From assembly GCA_020091685.1 (NCBI GenBank), contig CM034591.1, positions 24,643,312-24,707,311 of the forward strand: a stretch of DNA of 64,000 nucleotides, written 5' to 3'. The stretch comes from Lutjanus erythropterus (Eukaryota; Chordata; Actinopteri; Lutjaniformes; Lutjanidae). Positions 1-12,300 of the stretch are shown piece by piece. The number at the start of each line of letters is the position of its first letter. Positions within the stretch are counted from its first letter, which is position 1. Position numbers and translations under genes: made by a program. The notes beneath the pieces are model-generated. The model had not been told where the DNA came from. It worked only from the letters and a program-made list of their open reading frames with translations, and made no database searches.

Positions 1-182
1 AACGAGCATTTATTTGCATGTTTACGTCTTGTTTTTGTTCAGTGTATTTCAGTGTTTTGATCAAGATTTATGTGCAACATCTGAAACTATGCCAGCTGCA
101 GCAGTTCCCCCATATTGGTCTGGGCTCCATGTTTTGTATCCAGTGGTTCGAGTCAGTGAAGTGGAAGAAAAGTTGACCTTAC

Positions 183-358
183 CGACCACCCGTGAGTGAT
201 GATGATGAGGGGATTACTGCTGTTGAAGCCACAGGAGGTGAAAGTGTGCAGCTGCAGAAGGTCCAGCTCACAGTTTTCCTCACCTCCTAAAAAGAGGCCG
301 AAGGCTGAACTGCTCACATGCTGCTTCAGGACTCCCCTCTGCTCTCTGTCCACTACAC
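183..358 (-). CDS. lipc: lipc coding exon 2
   Basis: 176 nt, residues 29-86 after the split Gly28. The acceptor is chosen at CCGAG (AG at 360-359), preceded by a pyrimidine-rich run, because it is the nearby AG that keeps phase with exon 1. It ends after HGWS at donor GTAAGG (182-177). The N-terminal half is poorly conserved, as usual for this exon; the C-terminal 17 residues are diagnostic. Confidence 0.85.
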
Positions 359-3294
359 CTCGGAAATCAAACAGCACAGGAGTTATCTGTTTGCTCTTCA
401 TGATTACTCATATCAGAACATGCTGTGTTACTGGATACGTTTACTTAGAGGTGAATTATCACAAATAACACGTCGAAATTTATATCATTTGTCAACTTGA
501 GAGCATTTGATGCAATTATCTGAGTGTAAGTAGAGAAAAATCAGACACACTGTAAAAAAAATTAATCATACAGGAATGTGGTGGAATCACATTATAAATT
601 TCAAGGCAACCGTCTTCACTAAATTTGTGAGTTCCGAGTCAACCTGAAACTAGTTTTGAAATAAACTATAAAAACAAGTTTGGTCAACTTATAAGGTTTT
701 GCTGAGAACACTTCAGAACTTATAAACATGATTTCTTCTAACTTGAAGTGGTTTAACTTGTTGACTGAATGCACCGTAGAGAGTTCAGTCAACTCAACAA
801 TGAACTTTTATGGTTTGAAGACTTGGTGCTGTGTGTCTCTCAAACACTTGTGGTTGCTTGTTTTCATGACAACACCATGAAGGATAGTACTGAATTAGTT
901 AATTAAGAGTTAATAAACTTTTATAAATATTAAATGTTATAAATGTGCGATAGAAGAGTTGTTGGTTCAACCTATTAACCTAAGCTTATTGAACATGTTT
1001 TTTCAAGCACAACTGAATTAATATCAAGTTTATTTGACCTGAATCATTATAAAATTGCCTCAACTTGTCTTTTCAAAGTCAGACAACTTAAAATTTTAAG
1101 GCAGCCTGGACACTATTCTTTTAAAAAGTCAAAGCAAACAGTTTATGCTTACAGTGCACTCCTGTTGAGGCTCATTTGGACTGAAGGCTCACAAACGCCC
1201 TTTCAGCAGCACTTTGCTGTGATTCCAGGTCATGCGGACCCCTTTGGCAGATCAACACAGATGACACGTCGCAAAAAGTCCCATCAAGTGAATCTCTGCC
1301 AGACTCTGCTCGTAATTTCTTCTATAAACTCCTCCTCCCTTATCAAGTTTAAAACCACAGCCCAGAACACTTTATAGATCCTCCTCCAAAGAAGTCTATC
1401 ATTACATTTCCTTTATGGATTGTCACTGATTCATGGTCAGCATATTTATTATTATAACATTTGAAGGCTAATAATGCCAGAATCCCAGGCGCCTCAAGTT
1501 GCCACCCGATGAGCTCTGGTTGCTGATATGAAGCTCATGATAAAAAACATTTCCACAGTGAAAGTAATGAAAGTAATCATCCATCCATCATCTGCTCATT
1601 AAATCCATCATTTTCCTTGGTGTGGCTCTTTACTTTAACGACTGTTTATCCATATGAACATGGAGAGCAATTAAAAACGGCCCGACTCATCAATAACAGA
1701 GCATAAGAGAATACTTTACAAATCTTAGCCTGTAATTTAATATGATTTCAGCAGTAATGATCGGGTTGTTTTTATTGTGAGGATTTTTTTTCAACCAACC
1801 AAAGAAAGAGACTTAATTGAGGGAAAACTAAGTTGCGGATATAACATTTACATATTGATTATTTCGCAGTTTTTATGAAAAAAACTCAAATATTTTAGAA
1901 ACTTTTCAAATAAAACATCTTATGTCGTGTGCACAGAGTTGACAACAGCTGTTATTACATCTACTATACGTTCTGCAACAGCCACTGTAATGTGGACTGG
2001 TATAACAATTCACCTTTCAGTTCAATACATCTTCAACACAGAATACAACAAAGAAAAACTTAGAATGTGCTTTTCATTTGTTCTGTTTAAGATATTTTTA
2101 AAACTTCAATAGAGTTTTGCTTGAATAAAAAAAAAGTTGTATAAACAAATCAAACAAACAAGGAGCAGATGTGAAGAAATCTCAGGATGTAATCTCAGTT
2201 TGAACACAGCTCCGAGTTGTTCAGCAGATTTTAGAAAAAAATGTGTAATGAATTGTTTGATACAAAATCAAATAATTAGAAACATTCCTCAATATTCCTC
2301 AAATGAAAAATGACTAATGTCCACTGGAGGCTGCATCTTGTGCAGCACGAGCTTTGTTCAAACCCACAGAGGTTTATTGTACTTATTAATGGAGAGGAAT
2401 TCCTGATGTTTCTAAAAAATAACTTTAACAAAAATGTGCGTAAAATACACCTTCTGTTGAACTGGTGGCTGTGGGCCGAATCTGGCCCTTTGATCAATTA
2501 TGAAAAAAGTGAGAGAGAAGCTCATTATAGTTATGTACCTACCAGTCTAATCTAGATTAGTAGCTACTCGATCTGCTAATCTAAAATTTAAAAGGTGCTT
2601 TATTTTTTCCTGCACTTCTGTACACACTGTGCCCTCTCCAGTTGTGAAAACGAATAAAGTTGAAGGGAAAAAAAAATAGAAAGGTGCATTTTTTACCTGT
2701 TTAATTTCCTAACTTTACAGGTCAGACATATGAAATGTAAATGCCTGGCTTCTTTCTTTAAAATGTTTTGAAAAAGAAATTGAATGTATTAAGCCACAAG
2801 TGTTTTAGATACAGACTGTGTAAAATTTTCATAGTAAATATGTTGCAACTGTAAAAAGTTGATTGGACTGATGAGGGGAGAAGACTACAGTTTTGTTTGA
2901 AACCTGTCACCAGCAGCTTGACATTGATTACATAATCTGTTGCTTCTAACTGACAGCGTGACATGGCTGACTGGGAGGTGTACAATTGTATTTAGGGAGT
3001 CATATATTTTTCACGTTTAAACTATAATGACATTGGGCATATGAAGCTAAAATTAACACCATATGTAAATGTAACCAGACTGTCAGCAGTCAACTCTTTT
3101 CTGGACTGACTTTTCATTAATCTCTCCATTGATTAAGAGTTAAACCGCTGGAACAACTGTCTTTCTTCACACTTTCCCGGGATAATTTAATTGAACATGA
3201 CATTTCACTCACCTGATCTGTTTCCTTTGGTTCTCTTTGCCTCATTGAGGTGATACATTAACAGCAGGTAGCACAGGATTTTGACCACAGACAT
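183..3294 (-). CDS. lipc: Hepatic triacylglycerol lipase, 5' part (exons 1-2; gene continues off the left edge)
   Basis: Secreted liver lipase that hydrolyses triglycerides and phospholipids of plasma lipoproteins. Two coding exons are visible on the minus strand: exon 1 (3294 to 3213) and exon 2 (358 to 183), joined in phase 1 through a glycine codon. They give residues 1-86. Residues 1 to about 18 form a hydrophobic signal peptide (MSVVKILCYLLLMYHLNEA). Exon 2 ends in the conserved lipase segment CGFNSSNPLIIITHGWS, which I recognise from hepatic lipase: the Asn-Ser-Ser glycosylation sequon and the HGW block near the oxyanion hole. The catalytic Ser-Asp-His triad, lid and PLAT domain would be in exons beyond position 1. 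Lying beside aqp9 in the same orientation, as in tetrapods, supports lipc over lpl or lipg. No canonical TATA box is visible upstream of the start codon. Confidence 0.88.
359..3212 (-). other. lipc: lipc intron 1
   Basis: GT-AG intron of 2854 bp. It holds the TIR element at 546-1158. The remainder is AT-rich unique-looking sequence in which I see no exon or RNA gene. Confidence 0.75.
546..1158. mobile_element. Non-autonomous DNA transposon (MITE-like), copy A
   Basis: The ends are inverted: CACTGTAA near 548 and TTACAGTG near 1149. There is no coding capacity. The interior is made of AACTTGA/TCAAGTT words. A related, shorter copy lies in opposite orientation at about 32210-32575; both share the blocks AAAAGACAAGT-GAGG and AACATGTTCAAT-AGCT. 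Confidence 0.6.
3213..3294 (-). CDS. lipc: lipc coding exon 1 (signal peptide)
   Basis: 82 nt encoding 27 residues plus the first base of codon 28. It starts at an ATG (3294-3292) followed by a short basic and then Leu-rich stretch typical of a signal peptide. It ends at the consensus donor GTGAGT (3212-3207). The 2.85-kb intron to exon 2 carries a MITE-like element. Confidence 0.8.
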
Positions 3295-6200
3295 TGCAAA
3301 TCCTTTGAATCTCCCACAGATGATGAGAACAGGCTTCAAATCTTTGGCGCAGGTAATGTAGAGTCAGAATTTCAGATCCTTTTGTCTGTGGGTGTAGGAG
3401 CTTTTTTTTTAAAGAAGCCTCATGGTTCTCCTCAGGCTGGAAATCAGCAGACACACATTGTACTGTACTGTTCAGAGAAAGAGGGAAGACTGGGAGTACT
3501 GGTTTATGGATAAGGGGGATTTGGTCCTGTCCTGATTGGCTGAGGGCTGTATAGATCGAACATATTGTGAAATAGCAGAGGTATACACGGGGAGGGGTGC
3601 TGATAGTGACTGAGAGGTAAAAATGACCTCAGATCCTCCTGTCAGACAAACTCCATTTGCCATCTACAAGTGCAAGGAAATGTCACTCTCATGGAGTTTT
3701 TTTTTTTTTTTACAGAACTTCTTATTTGAAGCCAAAATTTAGTTTATGCAGAAAACAATACTGACTAAGGCCTTCTGAAACTTAGATTCCTCCTGTATTG
3801 CTGTATACATGTTTGAACAGTTTAGAAGTAGCGCTTCATGTACGCAGTGTACTCAGTCTAGTGTATTCAAATAAGATCTTTTTTTTCATGATAAATTAGA
3901 TTTCAGCAGGCTGTTTCAGGAGATTATTGATCAAATCGGAACAACATTTCTGTGTGTAAAGTGACACTGGACCGTATTCAGGTGTCAGTGTGTCTGAGGT
4001 GAGTTCTGTGTGTACACAAACAAGGTAAATGGTTGCATAACGGTCATGGAGACCCTAACATACTGATACAAATCCAGGACTTAAACTCCATATTTTTTTT
4101 CCAACTCTTGGGTGATACAAATAAAAAAAAAATCAATATTCTGTCTCTATTTCTAACTCAAGGGTGTCAACATACAGCCTCTGGGCCAGACCCAGCCCGC
4201 CAAAGGCTCCAGTCTGGATCCACTGGATGACTTTGCGTAGTGCAGAGAGGACAATGATTTGAATTTTTAAATGTATTTATATATATATATATATTTACTT
4301 TTATTTAATTGGGGGAGGGTTCATTAAGAGTGAGGCTCTCTTTTGCAGGAACACCCTGATCACATTCACACAGTTTCAAATCATTCCCACCTGAAAGCTA
4401 CCCAGTACAATCACAGTATGATTTGTCGGGAACTGAGCAGTCAGGATTAAGGCCCTTGCTCAAGGGCACCTCCGTGGTGGTAATGAGGGAGGGGCAAATG
4501 CTGTCTTTCACTTTCCCCACCCAGATTTATTCTGCCGGTTGCGGGATAGAACCGATGACCTTCCAGTCTCAAACTCGCTTCTCTAACATTTTGGCTACCA
4601 CTGCCCTAATGTACTGCTATTCCTGATTTGTCCGCTGGGGATTTTGGTCCTAATAAAAGGAGCAGGCCTGATACTGGCTGCGCTATTATGAATACTACAT
4701 GCTTATATAGAGACAACACAACACTGTCAAGCATTGGCTAGTGTTCATGCAAGAGCCTTCAGTGGAAAAAGTCTGTCAATAAGGAGAAGAGTGCACTTGT
4801 ACTTCACCAAAAGAAAGGGAAAAATTTGGAGGTGTTGTTATTTGGGTATTTGATTTACTCATTAGGTGTATGTGGCCCATGAACTAAAATCAGACACCCC
4901 TGTTCTAAATAAATACACTGACAGTACGTCATGTAAGTCCTGGACTCAAACCGGTTTAACTTACATTAATCTATATTTTTAGTATTAATATTGAACCAAA
5001 CGATTCTGGATAAGGGGGTAACAGAAACATAGCTGAATGTGATGCTAATGCAGCTCAGTGTATGTTGTCTAAGTACTTTTTCTAAGTCTAGTCAAAGATG
5101 AACTAAAGCTAAACTTAAAAGTTTAGCTGATAAGGGAATTTACTTAACATTCTTGTACTGAATGAGTTCTGATGAAACGTTCCATTGACGATTATCTGAT
5201 GCATTGTAAAACTGAGGCTGTTTAAGGCAGTATGTCCCAATCGATAGTGTCTGAGACTGTTTTGAAATTCAAATACGGTCACTGACTGCATGTTGTGTCC
5301 ATATTTGCTGAGATCAAATTGAACTCAGGCTGGTATACCATTCAACTGGGTACTTCTGTGTTCATATATCAACTTCTATGATTATTGTCAATATGATAGT
5401 AAGTGCACAGACAGATTTTTTTTTTTTTTTTTTTACAAGTTTTTGAGGTTGTGAACTGTGTTACAATAATACCTCAACTGGCACTGATGAATTACTATTT
5501 TGTGATCAGTAGTTTTTATTTTTTTTTCTTTTGAACAAGGCAGAACAACACATCATTACCTCATTTTAGCAGAAGGTCTAAATGATTCTCTGGGATATGA
5601 GCCAAAATGTTAACATATATGTTAACAGGGTCCATTAACAAAAGAGAAGTATTTTACCCACTTAGCATGAAATTTCTCCACCTGGTTGGTGAGCCTAAAG
5701 GTAAGGCCATCGTATGCTGCCACCATACACATTGATGATTTACTATTTGACGTATTTACAGAATATATCAATAGGAACCTGTGTGCCAAGTCTTAAATCA
5801 GGTCAGTAGTCATATTAATACATGCATATAATGTATAACAAATATAAACACACAGAGACATATACAGGAGTTTCCATTGTTCAGGCTTCAGTGAGTGTCC
5901 CCTTCTGTTTGCTTCATTAAATATGAACAGAATAACATCACTGTAAACATTCAGTCCAGCAGCAAAGGAGTTAAAGTTTATCAACTGTGTGATGTCACAT
6001 CTGCAGGTGAACAGTTTGGAAGAGCAAACATGGTGAACTTTTCCAAGTACTGTGTGTGTGTGTATGTGTGTGTTTGCCTCTGTGTCTGGGCACGCTGAAC
6101 AAATATACACAAACACAAAAGTTTATCCCATTCAGACAAAAAGTACAATACTATCAATCAAGTGAAGAATGAGAATGAATCAGTGCTGTCAAAAGGGTAA

Positions 6201-7350
6201 AAATACACAATACACAGTTCGTGGCCATATTAAAGGATGAAAAACTGGAGGAATACTTTCACATGAGCAAACGGCCCGCGCACAGTAGCTACAGTAGTGT
6301 AGTCCATTATTATATAAAGGTGTTATTATTCAAGTCAAAGAGAGGATTCACTCTGGGGAAGAGCTCTGAAACCACTGAACCACAAAAATACACTCTTCAT
6401 CCATTCTCCATGACGTTATGTAAGATAGTTCCAGTTGTCCTCTTTTAAATTTTAATGGATTTCTGCTGTACTCGCAGCTCCCATCGATGACTGATTTACT
6501 TGATGATCGACTGCTTTGGACAAAAGTAATGATGGAAGATTTTATATGCGAAACGAATGTCTGCACTTTGTCCATAACAGCCTGTTTGTGAGTTTGTGTG
6601 TTGGGGGGCTTGTCTAACTGTATTTGTGAGTCAAAAAACTGTGAGCCCGCTATACTTGTGGGGTCCGAACAGCTTTGTGGTGCTAAAATGCTGAACCCCG
6701 CAATTTTGAAATGCTGTTTTAGGGTTAAGATTTGGTTTTAGGGTTAGGATCTGTGTAAGAGCACCCTTGGGAAGTAATGAATTACATGTAGTGGGATTAC
6801 ATAATTTGGATACAAAACAGGGATTATTAGTAGTTTAAGAATTATATATAAATAAACTGAATTGACCTTTCACAGCACCCATTTTGACTTTTCATAGTGA
6901 GACAAACACAGATCCTTAAAACACTAATAGTGGGTTGGTAATAATAAAGCAATGCCAGGACCCTGAAACTGAGGCAGTTTAATGGAATTCAGCCTTCATT
7001 CATTTTATTATTTACACACTTTATGTCTTCTGTGAAAAGATTTATTTTTTCCAATTAGATGATGAAAACAACATCTGGCTGACAAAAGCTTCATTAAAAT
7101 AAAGAGCTAATGTCTGAATTTGGACAAAAACTTTGCCCACAAACATCTTAGCAGAAGAAGTGATTTTAAATTTATGGCCTACGACAAGTACATGTTGTTC
7201 GTTCTAAAGAAAAGTAACAGGATTTCTTTTAGGAGGAAAACCCTCTAGCAGCTCAGAATAGTAGTACTTAATAATTTATTTTTCACCCTGTAGCATTTAA
7301 CATTTTCTGAATGAAAACAGTGGCATAAACACATGATAGTGTGGACAAAT
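3295..7350. other. Intergenic region between lipc and the aqp9 3' end
   Basis: About 4 kb without a supported gene. It should contain the lipc promoter (to the right of 3294) and holds the hAT-like element at 4159-4902, a (TA)n run at about 4278-4292, a T18 run near 5417, and a short imperfect (GT)n at about 6050-6089. Reading frames in this stretch show no family resemblance. Confidence 0.6.
4159..4902. mobile_element. hAT-like non-autonomous element with 8-bp target duplication
   Basis: Left end CAAGGGTGTCAA (4159-) and right end GACACCCCTG (-4902) are inverted repeats of the CAGGGGTGTC type common in teleost hAT elements. The flanks TTCTAACT (4151-4158) and TTCTAAAT (4903-4910) match at 7 of 8 bases and read as the target-site duplication. 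The interior at about 4290-4615 resembles a separate dispersed repeat (CCTTGCTCAAGGGCACC, then CCGATGACCTTCCAGTC), so this may be a nested insertion. No transposase is present. Confidence 0.7.
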
Positions 7351-7367
7351 AACACCTTTCAACAAAC

Positions 7368-7373
7368 TTTATT
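7368..7373 (-). terminator. aqp9: Candidate polyadenylation signal for aqp9
   Basis: AATAAA on the minus strand (TTTATT on plus), followed downstream by a GT-rich stretch (GTTTGTTGAAAGGTGTT). It implies a 3' UTR of about 1.8 kb after the stop codon at 9152. Another AATAAA on the minus strand at 7275-7280 is an alternative. Confidence 0.4.
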
Positions 7374-9151
7374 CAATATCAATATACAGTGAAAAGAAAA
7401 ACAGCTGATTTGGTCAGATAGTACATGAGAAAATAATGAAACTACCTTAGAAAAAAGCAACTTAAGCAACAAAACGATAAAATTTTAAAAGATTAAAACG
7501 TTGCTTCCTGACAGGCTGCCACTCAGGACAGAAACACTAACAACAGATTCAGTGAAACAAACACCTTCAGCTGCTTTTCAAACATGCATACTGTGATTAT
7601 CCCGATTCAAACATAGGCCACATACTGTAATGGACACATTAGATGAGTGTTACACTGGTTCTGGAGACACACAAAGACTAATGAACCCAGGACTTCACAG
7701 CAAATCACACTTTGATGCTTGTACCACTGACTTTCTTCACATTTTTTTTTCTGTCTCAAAAAAAGTAAAATAAACAAATAACAAAAATCTAATTTAACTG
7801 ATTGTCACGTCGCCAAACAAGTGTCTACGAGTATCACTGTGCTCTTGTAAAATGACATTCAGTGCAGTACATTATAATCTCACAATAAAGTTTGTACAAA
7901 TTCCTGTTCAACTCACAGCAGACATCCATACTGACATCAGCATATATCAAGTCATATTAGTCTTAAACACAGTCTGTTGACATTTAACATTTCTGTGCTC
8001 ACAGGATACAAGCAATATGAATAAAAAAACAATTAATGAAGGAAAGTCCAGTGTTTTTACATTTCCAAGCAGTGTATTAATCTTTAGAAGTGCTTTGTTG
8101 TTGTCCAATTTCCAACGCTAAACCTGGAACCGAATGTGCACTGAAGAGTTTTTAATGTAAACAGTTACAGTCAGTGTTATCACCCCTGATACAGCATGTG
8201 CTCTGACTCAATTCATCAACAAAATTCAGTGACATTTGTAAAAAGTTTCCGCTGAAAACAAAATAAAATGTTGTTTGTTTTTTGCAAATATCAAACGTGT
8301 ACACGTCAAGTTATAGTTTTTCAATATCGAGGATGCCTGTAATGAGTACATACTGTAAATAATCCAGCAATGTAACAGCAAGTTTGTGTGTCACAAAATT
8401 ATGGAGAAAAAGTAAAACCAAAGCAAAACCAGTATAATCATTTAAGGCTGGATTTTCTACATAAATGTGCTAGCAAGATAAAGCAATCAATCATTCATTT
8501 TTCACACATGCAAAGAATGAAGTCAAACAGAGAAAGGAAATCACTCCACAAACTACATCATTACTATAACACATCTGCTAAAAACTTTATAAATTACTAC
8601 ATTTCCACCTGAAATCAATGGTTCCCTAAGTGCTACATACTGTATATTTAATGCCCTTTTTTTGTTAGGTAGATGGTGGTAAAAATAAAAATGCTGTACA
8701 GAAACTTGGCAAATATTTCTAACGAGAGGAGGTGATCCCCGTTTGGAAAGAGGAGACTATAAAGATACTGCATAGCTAGAATACAGAGGAAATTCTCCAT
8801 ACAAGGTCATGATATCATCGAATTCAAGGAGAGGTTTGATGTGTAAAGACAATATATTTATCAAGAAAGTTTAATATTTTGATTTATGAAAAAGTCTCTG
8901 GCAGGTAAAACCCGAAAGCTATAAATTAACTAGATTTACTCCAAAAAGAGACTTGAAAGGCTTCATAAAACATCCATGCATGTTTTACAAATGACTATGA
9001 AATTGTGCAGTCAGATGCATGCTTTGTATTAAACCCTTTGCTATAAATTTTCTCAGAGTTTGTATCATAGAAATGTATAAAAATGCTTCATCTAGATGAA
9101 CATTTTTGCCCTCTGCATTGTTGCTTTGCTCTGCAACTCTTGTTCTAAATT
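7374..9151 (-). other. aqp9: Probable aqp9 3' UTR
   Basis: AT-rich, largely free of recognisable repeats, lying between the aqp9 stop codon and the first good downstream AATAAA. No reading frame of note. The extent is inferred from the polyadenylation signal only. Confidence 0.4.
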
Positions 9152-9314
9152 TTAACTCATAGTTATGATTTCATATTTGTCCTGGACGTTGTTCTCCTCC
9201 TGCTTTTCTGGCTCAGGGTGGTGTAACTCAACGAAGAGAAAGTAAACGCCCGCTCCAACAGCTCCACCCACCATGGGTCCTGCCACAGGGATCCACCACC
9301 AGCAACCTCCAGCT
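9152..9314 (-). CDS. aqp9: aqp9 coding exon 6 (C-terminus and stop)
   Basis: 163 nt, completing Arg235 and encoding residues 236-288 and the TAA stop (9154-9152). Helix 6 begins WWWIPVAGPMVGG and is followed by the acidic cytosolic tail. Acceptor CTGCAG at 9320-9315. Confidence 0.93.
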
Positions 9315-12300
9315 CTGCAGGTGGGAGAACCATACACATTCATAATTATGAGAAAATACAATTTAACAGTATATTTTTCTATTATTTACACAACATCTTG
9401 TATGAATTAAATCTTTGAAGTCTTAAACCTTTGCCTTAATGCTGCACTCCTCTGCTGAGCAGTGTTGCGCAGTCTGTGAAAATAGTTCCTCTGTGGTTCT
9501 GAAGATTTATCAAGTCTATGAAAATTACTCAAATGACATCAGACCATTTGTGTTTTTGGAAATATGTTTTTCCACTTTCTTGCCACAAGTTAGATGTCAA
9601 GATTGATACAGCTTAAGTTACAGCTTGGATGTTAGGGTGAGGAGTATAAGTCAGAAACTCACAGTTATGGTTACAACAAAAATGCAGCTATTGAGTTGCG
9701 TTATGGGAAGTGTAGGATTCAGCTTGACCCAGACTTGACACTAAAAGTCAGGATATCTTGACCTCTGCTTCTTTACTTTCGACCATGATTTTTTATTCTG
9801 TCTTGCAGTATCTCCAATATTAATCGTTGCACTACTCTTCTGTATGTTTATGTTAGTGTACAACCCTACCTGACGTGAGTTATACAGTTATCCCAGATTA
9901 CAGTAAAGTCTTTAGGAGCTCTGTGTGTTGGAATACCGCTTGTGTCCTCATTGTCAGTGCAGCCGACCTCAGACACAGCCAGAGGCAGATTACAGTCCTG
10001 CTGCTGGTCAGTGTCTTTACTGTGGGTGAGAGGGCTTCACTTAACAGAGCTGATGCAGAGGCCTGTAAACAAGCGTCTGAGTGGGTCATCTCACTCTCCT
10101 GTAGGAGTTCAGGAAGTAGACTAAAGGAGGGAGGCAGCTGGATTATAGACTTAAATCTATGGCCACAGCTAAGATGATCAGGCCAGGAGACAGACACTCA
10201 GTGGGTCACATTGACGCCATGTGGACACTGAATGCAGCCAAGTAACACCCTTCACACTCAATGCTGAAAAGGGCATATAATGTACAGAAATGACTTGAGC
10301 AGGGTTTTATTTGCATTAAACTGCTTTTATTTATATCATGAATGTCAAAGATTATGTCAGATTTAGAAAATACTTCATGCATGATATGACTCAGATATTC
10401 CAAGGGCTTATATGTGCATTAAAGCAATATAGCTATATATTTGTAAAGTCATATGAGCCATCTGGTGATAGTTAAAGCTGTGGTATGGGGACACAGAGTA
10501 TCATCATATCTTTTCCCCCAGCCTTTACACTGCCTTTCTATTTTCAAAATAAAATAAGAATTCTGATTTAAAAAATCATTACTTGTACAGAACAACATTT
10601 TAACTCATGCTGCTTTTGCAGAGGCACCATTATTATCCACGCAGTTTTGCTCAAACACATATTCTCCACTCTTAATGCATGTCAGCAGTGGCATGCACAG
10701 ACGCTTTCAAGGGCAGGGGTTAAAAAAGAAAGGGCCAGGACATGGGCTGGTGATAAAAAAGGGCACTGAGTGCAAAGACACAAACAGTGTATATCTGTCA
10801 CCAGTCAGGACAGATATAGGAAACATGTGAGAATAGGAAAGTTTTGATTTGGTACGTCAAGAGTTAAACTGTGTCCAATAACATGTTTTACAGTTTTCAG
10901 TAGGAAGTACAATCCTAATTCTGGAAAAGCTGTGAGACTGTGTAAGACTTAAATAAAAACAGAATGCAATAATTTGAAATCCTTTTTGACTTGTACTCTA
11001 TCTAGAACAGTACAAAGACAAGACCTTTAATGTCCACGCTGTTAATGTCATGTCATTAGTGTCATGGCTGACTGTCCCATCTGTGAAGGCCCCATTAATG
11101 CTGAAAGGTACATGCAGGTTTTGCAGCAACACATCCTGCTTTACAGACTACATCTTTTTCAAAGCCGTCCCTGTTTATTTCAGCAAGACAATACCAAGCT
11201 TCGTAGTAAAAGAGTTCAGATATTAGGATGGCCTTCCTACAGTTCAGGCCTGCCTTCCATTGAAAACATGTGGTGCATTTTTGAGTGCAAAATATGACAG
11301 TGAAGACTCTGGACTGTTGAGCGATTGAAGTCATATAACAAGCAAGAATGAGAAAGAATTTCATTTTAAAAACAAAGCTATTGTGTCCTGAGTTCCCAAA
11401 CACTTACTGAGTGTTGTTAAAAGACACAGTGATGAAACACAGTGGTAAACATGTCCCTGTCCCAACTTTTTTGGAACATGTTGCAGGCATCAAACTCAGA
11501 ATGAGTGTTTATTTACATACACACATACATAAAAACAATGAAGTTAATCAGTTTGAACATCAAATATCTTGTCTTTGTACTGTATTCAGTTGTTATCTCC
11601 ATGTCCCATCTTTTCAGAACTGGGGTTGTTGGGCTATCTAATCAGCAGAGAGCTACCATCAAAACAAAAATGCTGTAATTTCCATGGCTATAGATCCACA
11701 AAGACACTCTGGTAAACCGCTAGAGAATAAAAGGGACTGAAGCACACTGATTAATTCACAGCCTTCAATTGTACAAACAGTTTGCACAATTAAAAGCTGT
11801 GAATTAATCAATGTGCTGCAGTCCCTCTTGTTCTCAGGAAGATGTCCTCAAACTGAGAAGCACCTGATTCGGCTGCATTTCATTGGAGGATGTGCAGAGA
11901 ACCCTGTTTCTACTCTGGTAAATCATTCATCGTCGCAACAGTAACCAGGATATTGTTCTCAGCAGAAGTTGGTGAAAAACGGAAGAAACACCGACACAAA
12001 TGTGACCTGGAAGGATCTGGAATCTCTGAGCCTACAGTATCTCATTGGCAGAGTACATTGGTTGGTTAGAAAGCTGTTCAGTGGAAAGGTGCCAGCGGTG
12101 GATCAGATCAGCTCCTGAAATGCTAAGAGCTTCAGATATTCAAGGGTGCAACAGTTAACATGGCTCATCATTATTGCAAGGATCTTGGAAAAAGGAGCCT
12201 CTGAATTGGCACAAGAGTCTGAACAACAGACCGAGTCACCAACTACATTTTCATCTGGAGGAATGTGCTCCAACTTTCCAGGGATCACACCTCTCTGCCT

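Noticed and set aside
3472-3663. Minus-strand frame upstream of lipc exon 1 as an alternative first exon
   Set aside because: It has no signal peptide and no supported donor in the phase needed to join exon 2; 3213-3294 fits better.
11064-11297. Plus-strand frame resembling a transposase, as a functional gene
   Set aside because: It is only a C-terminal fragment, with the catalytic core incomplete and the inverted repeats degraded.
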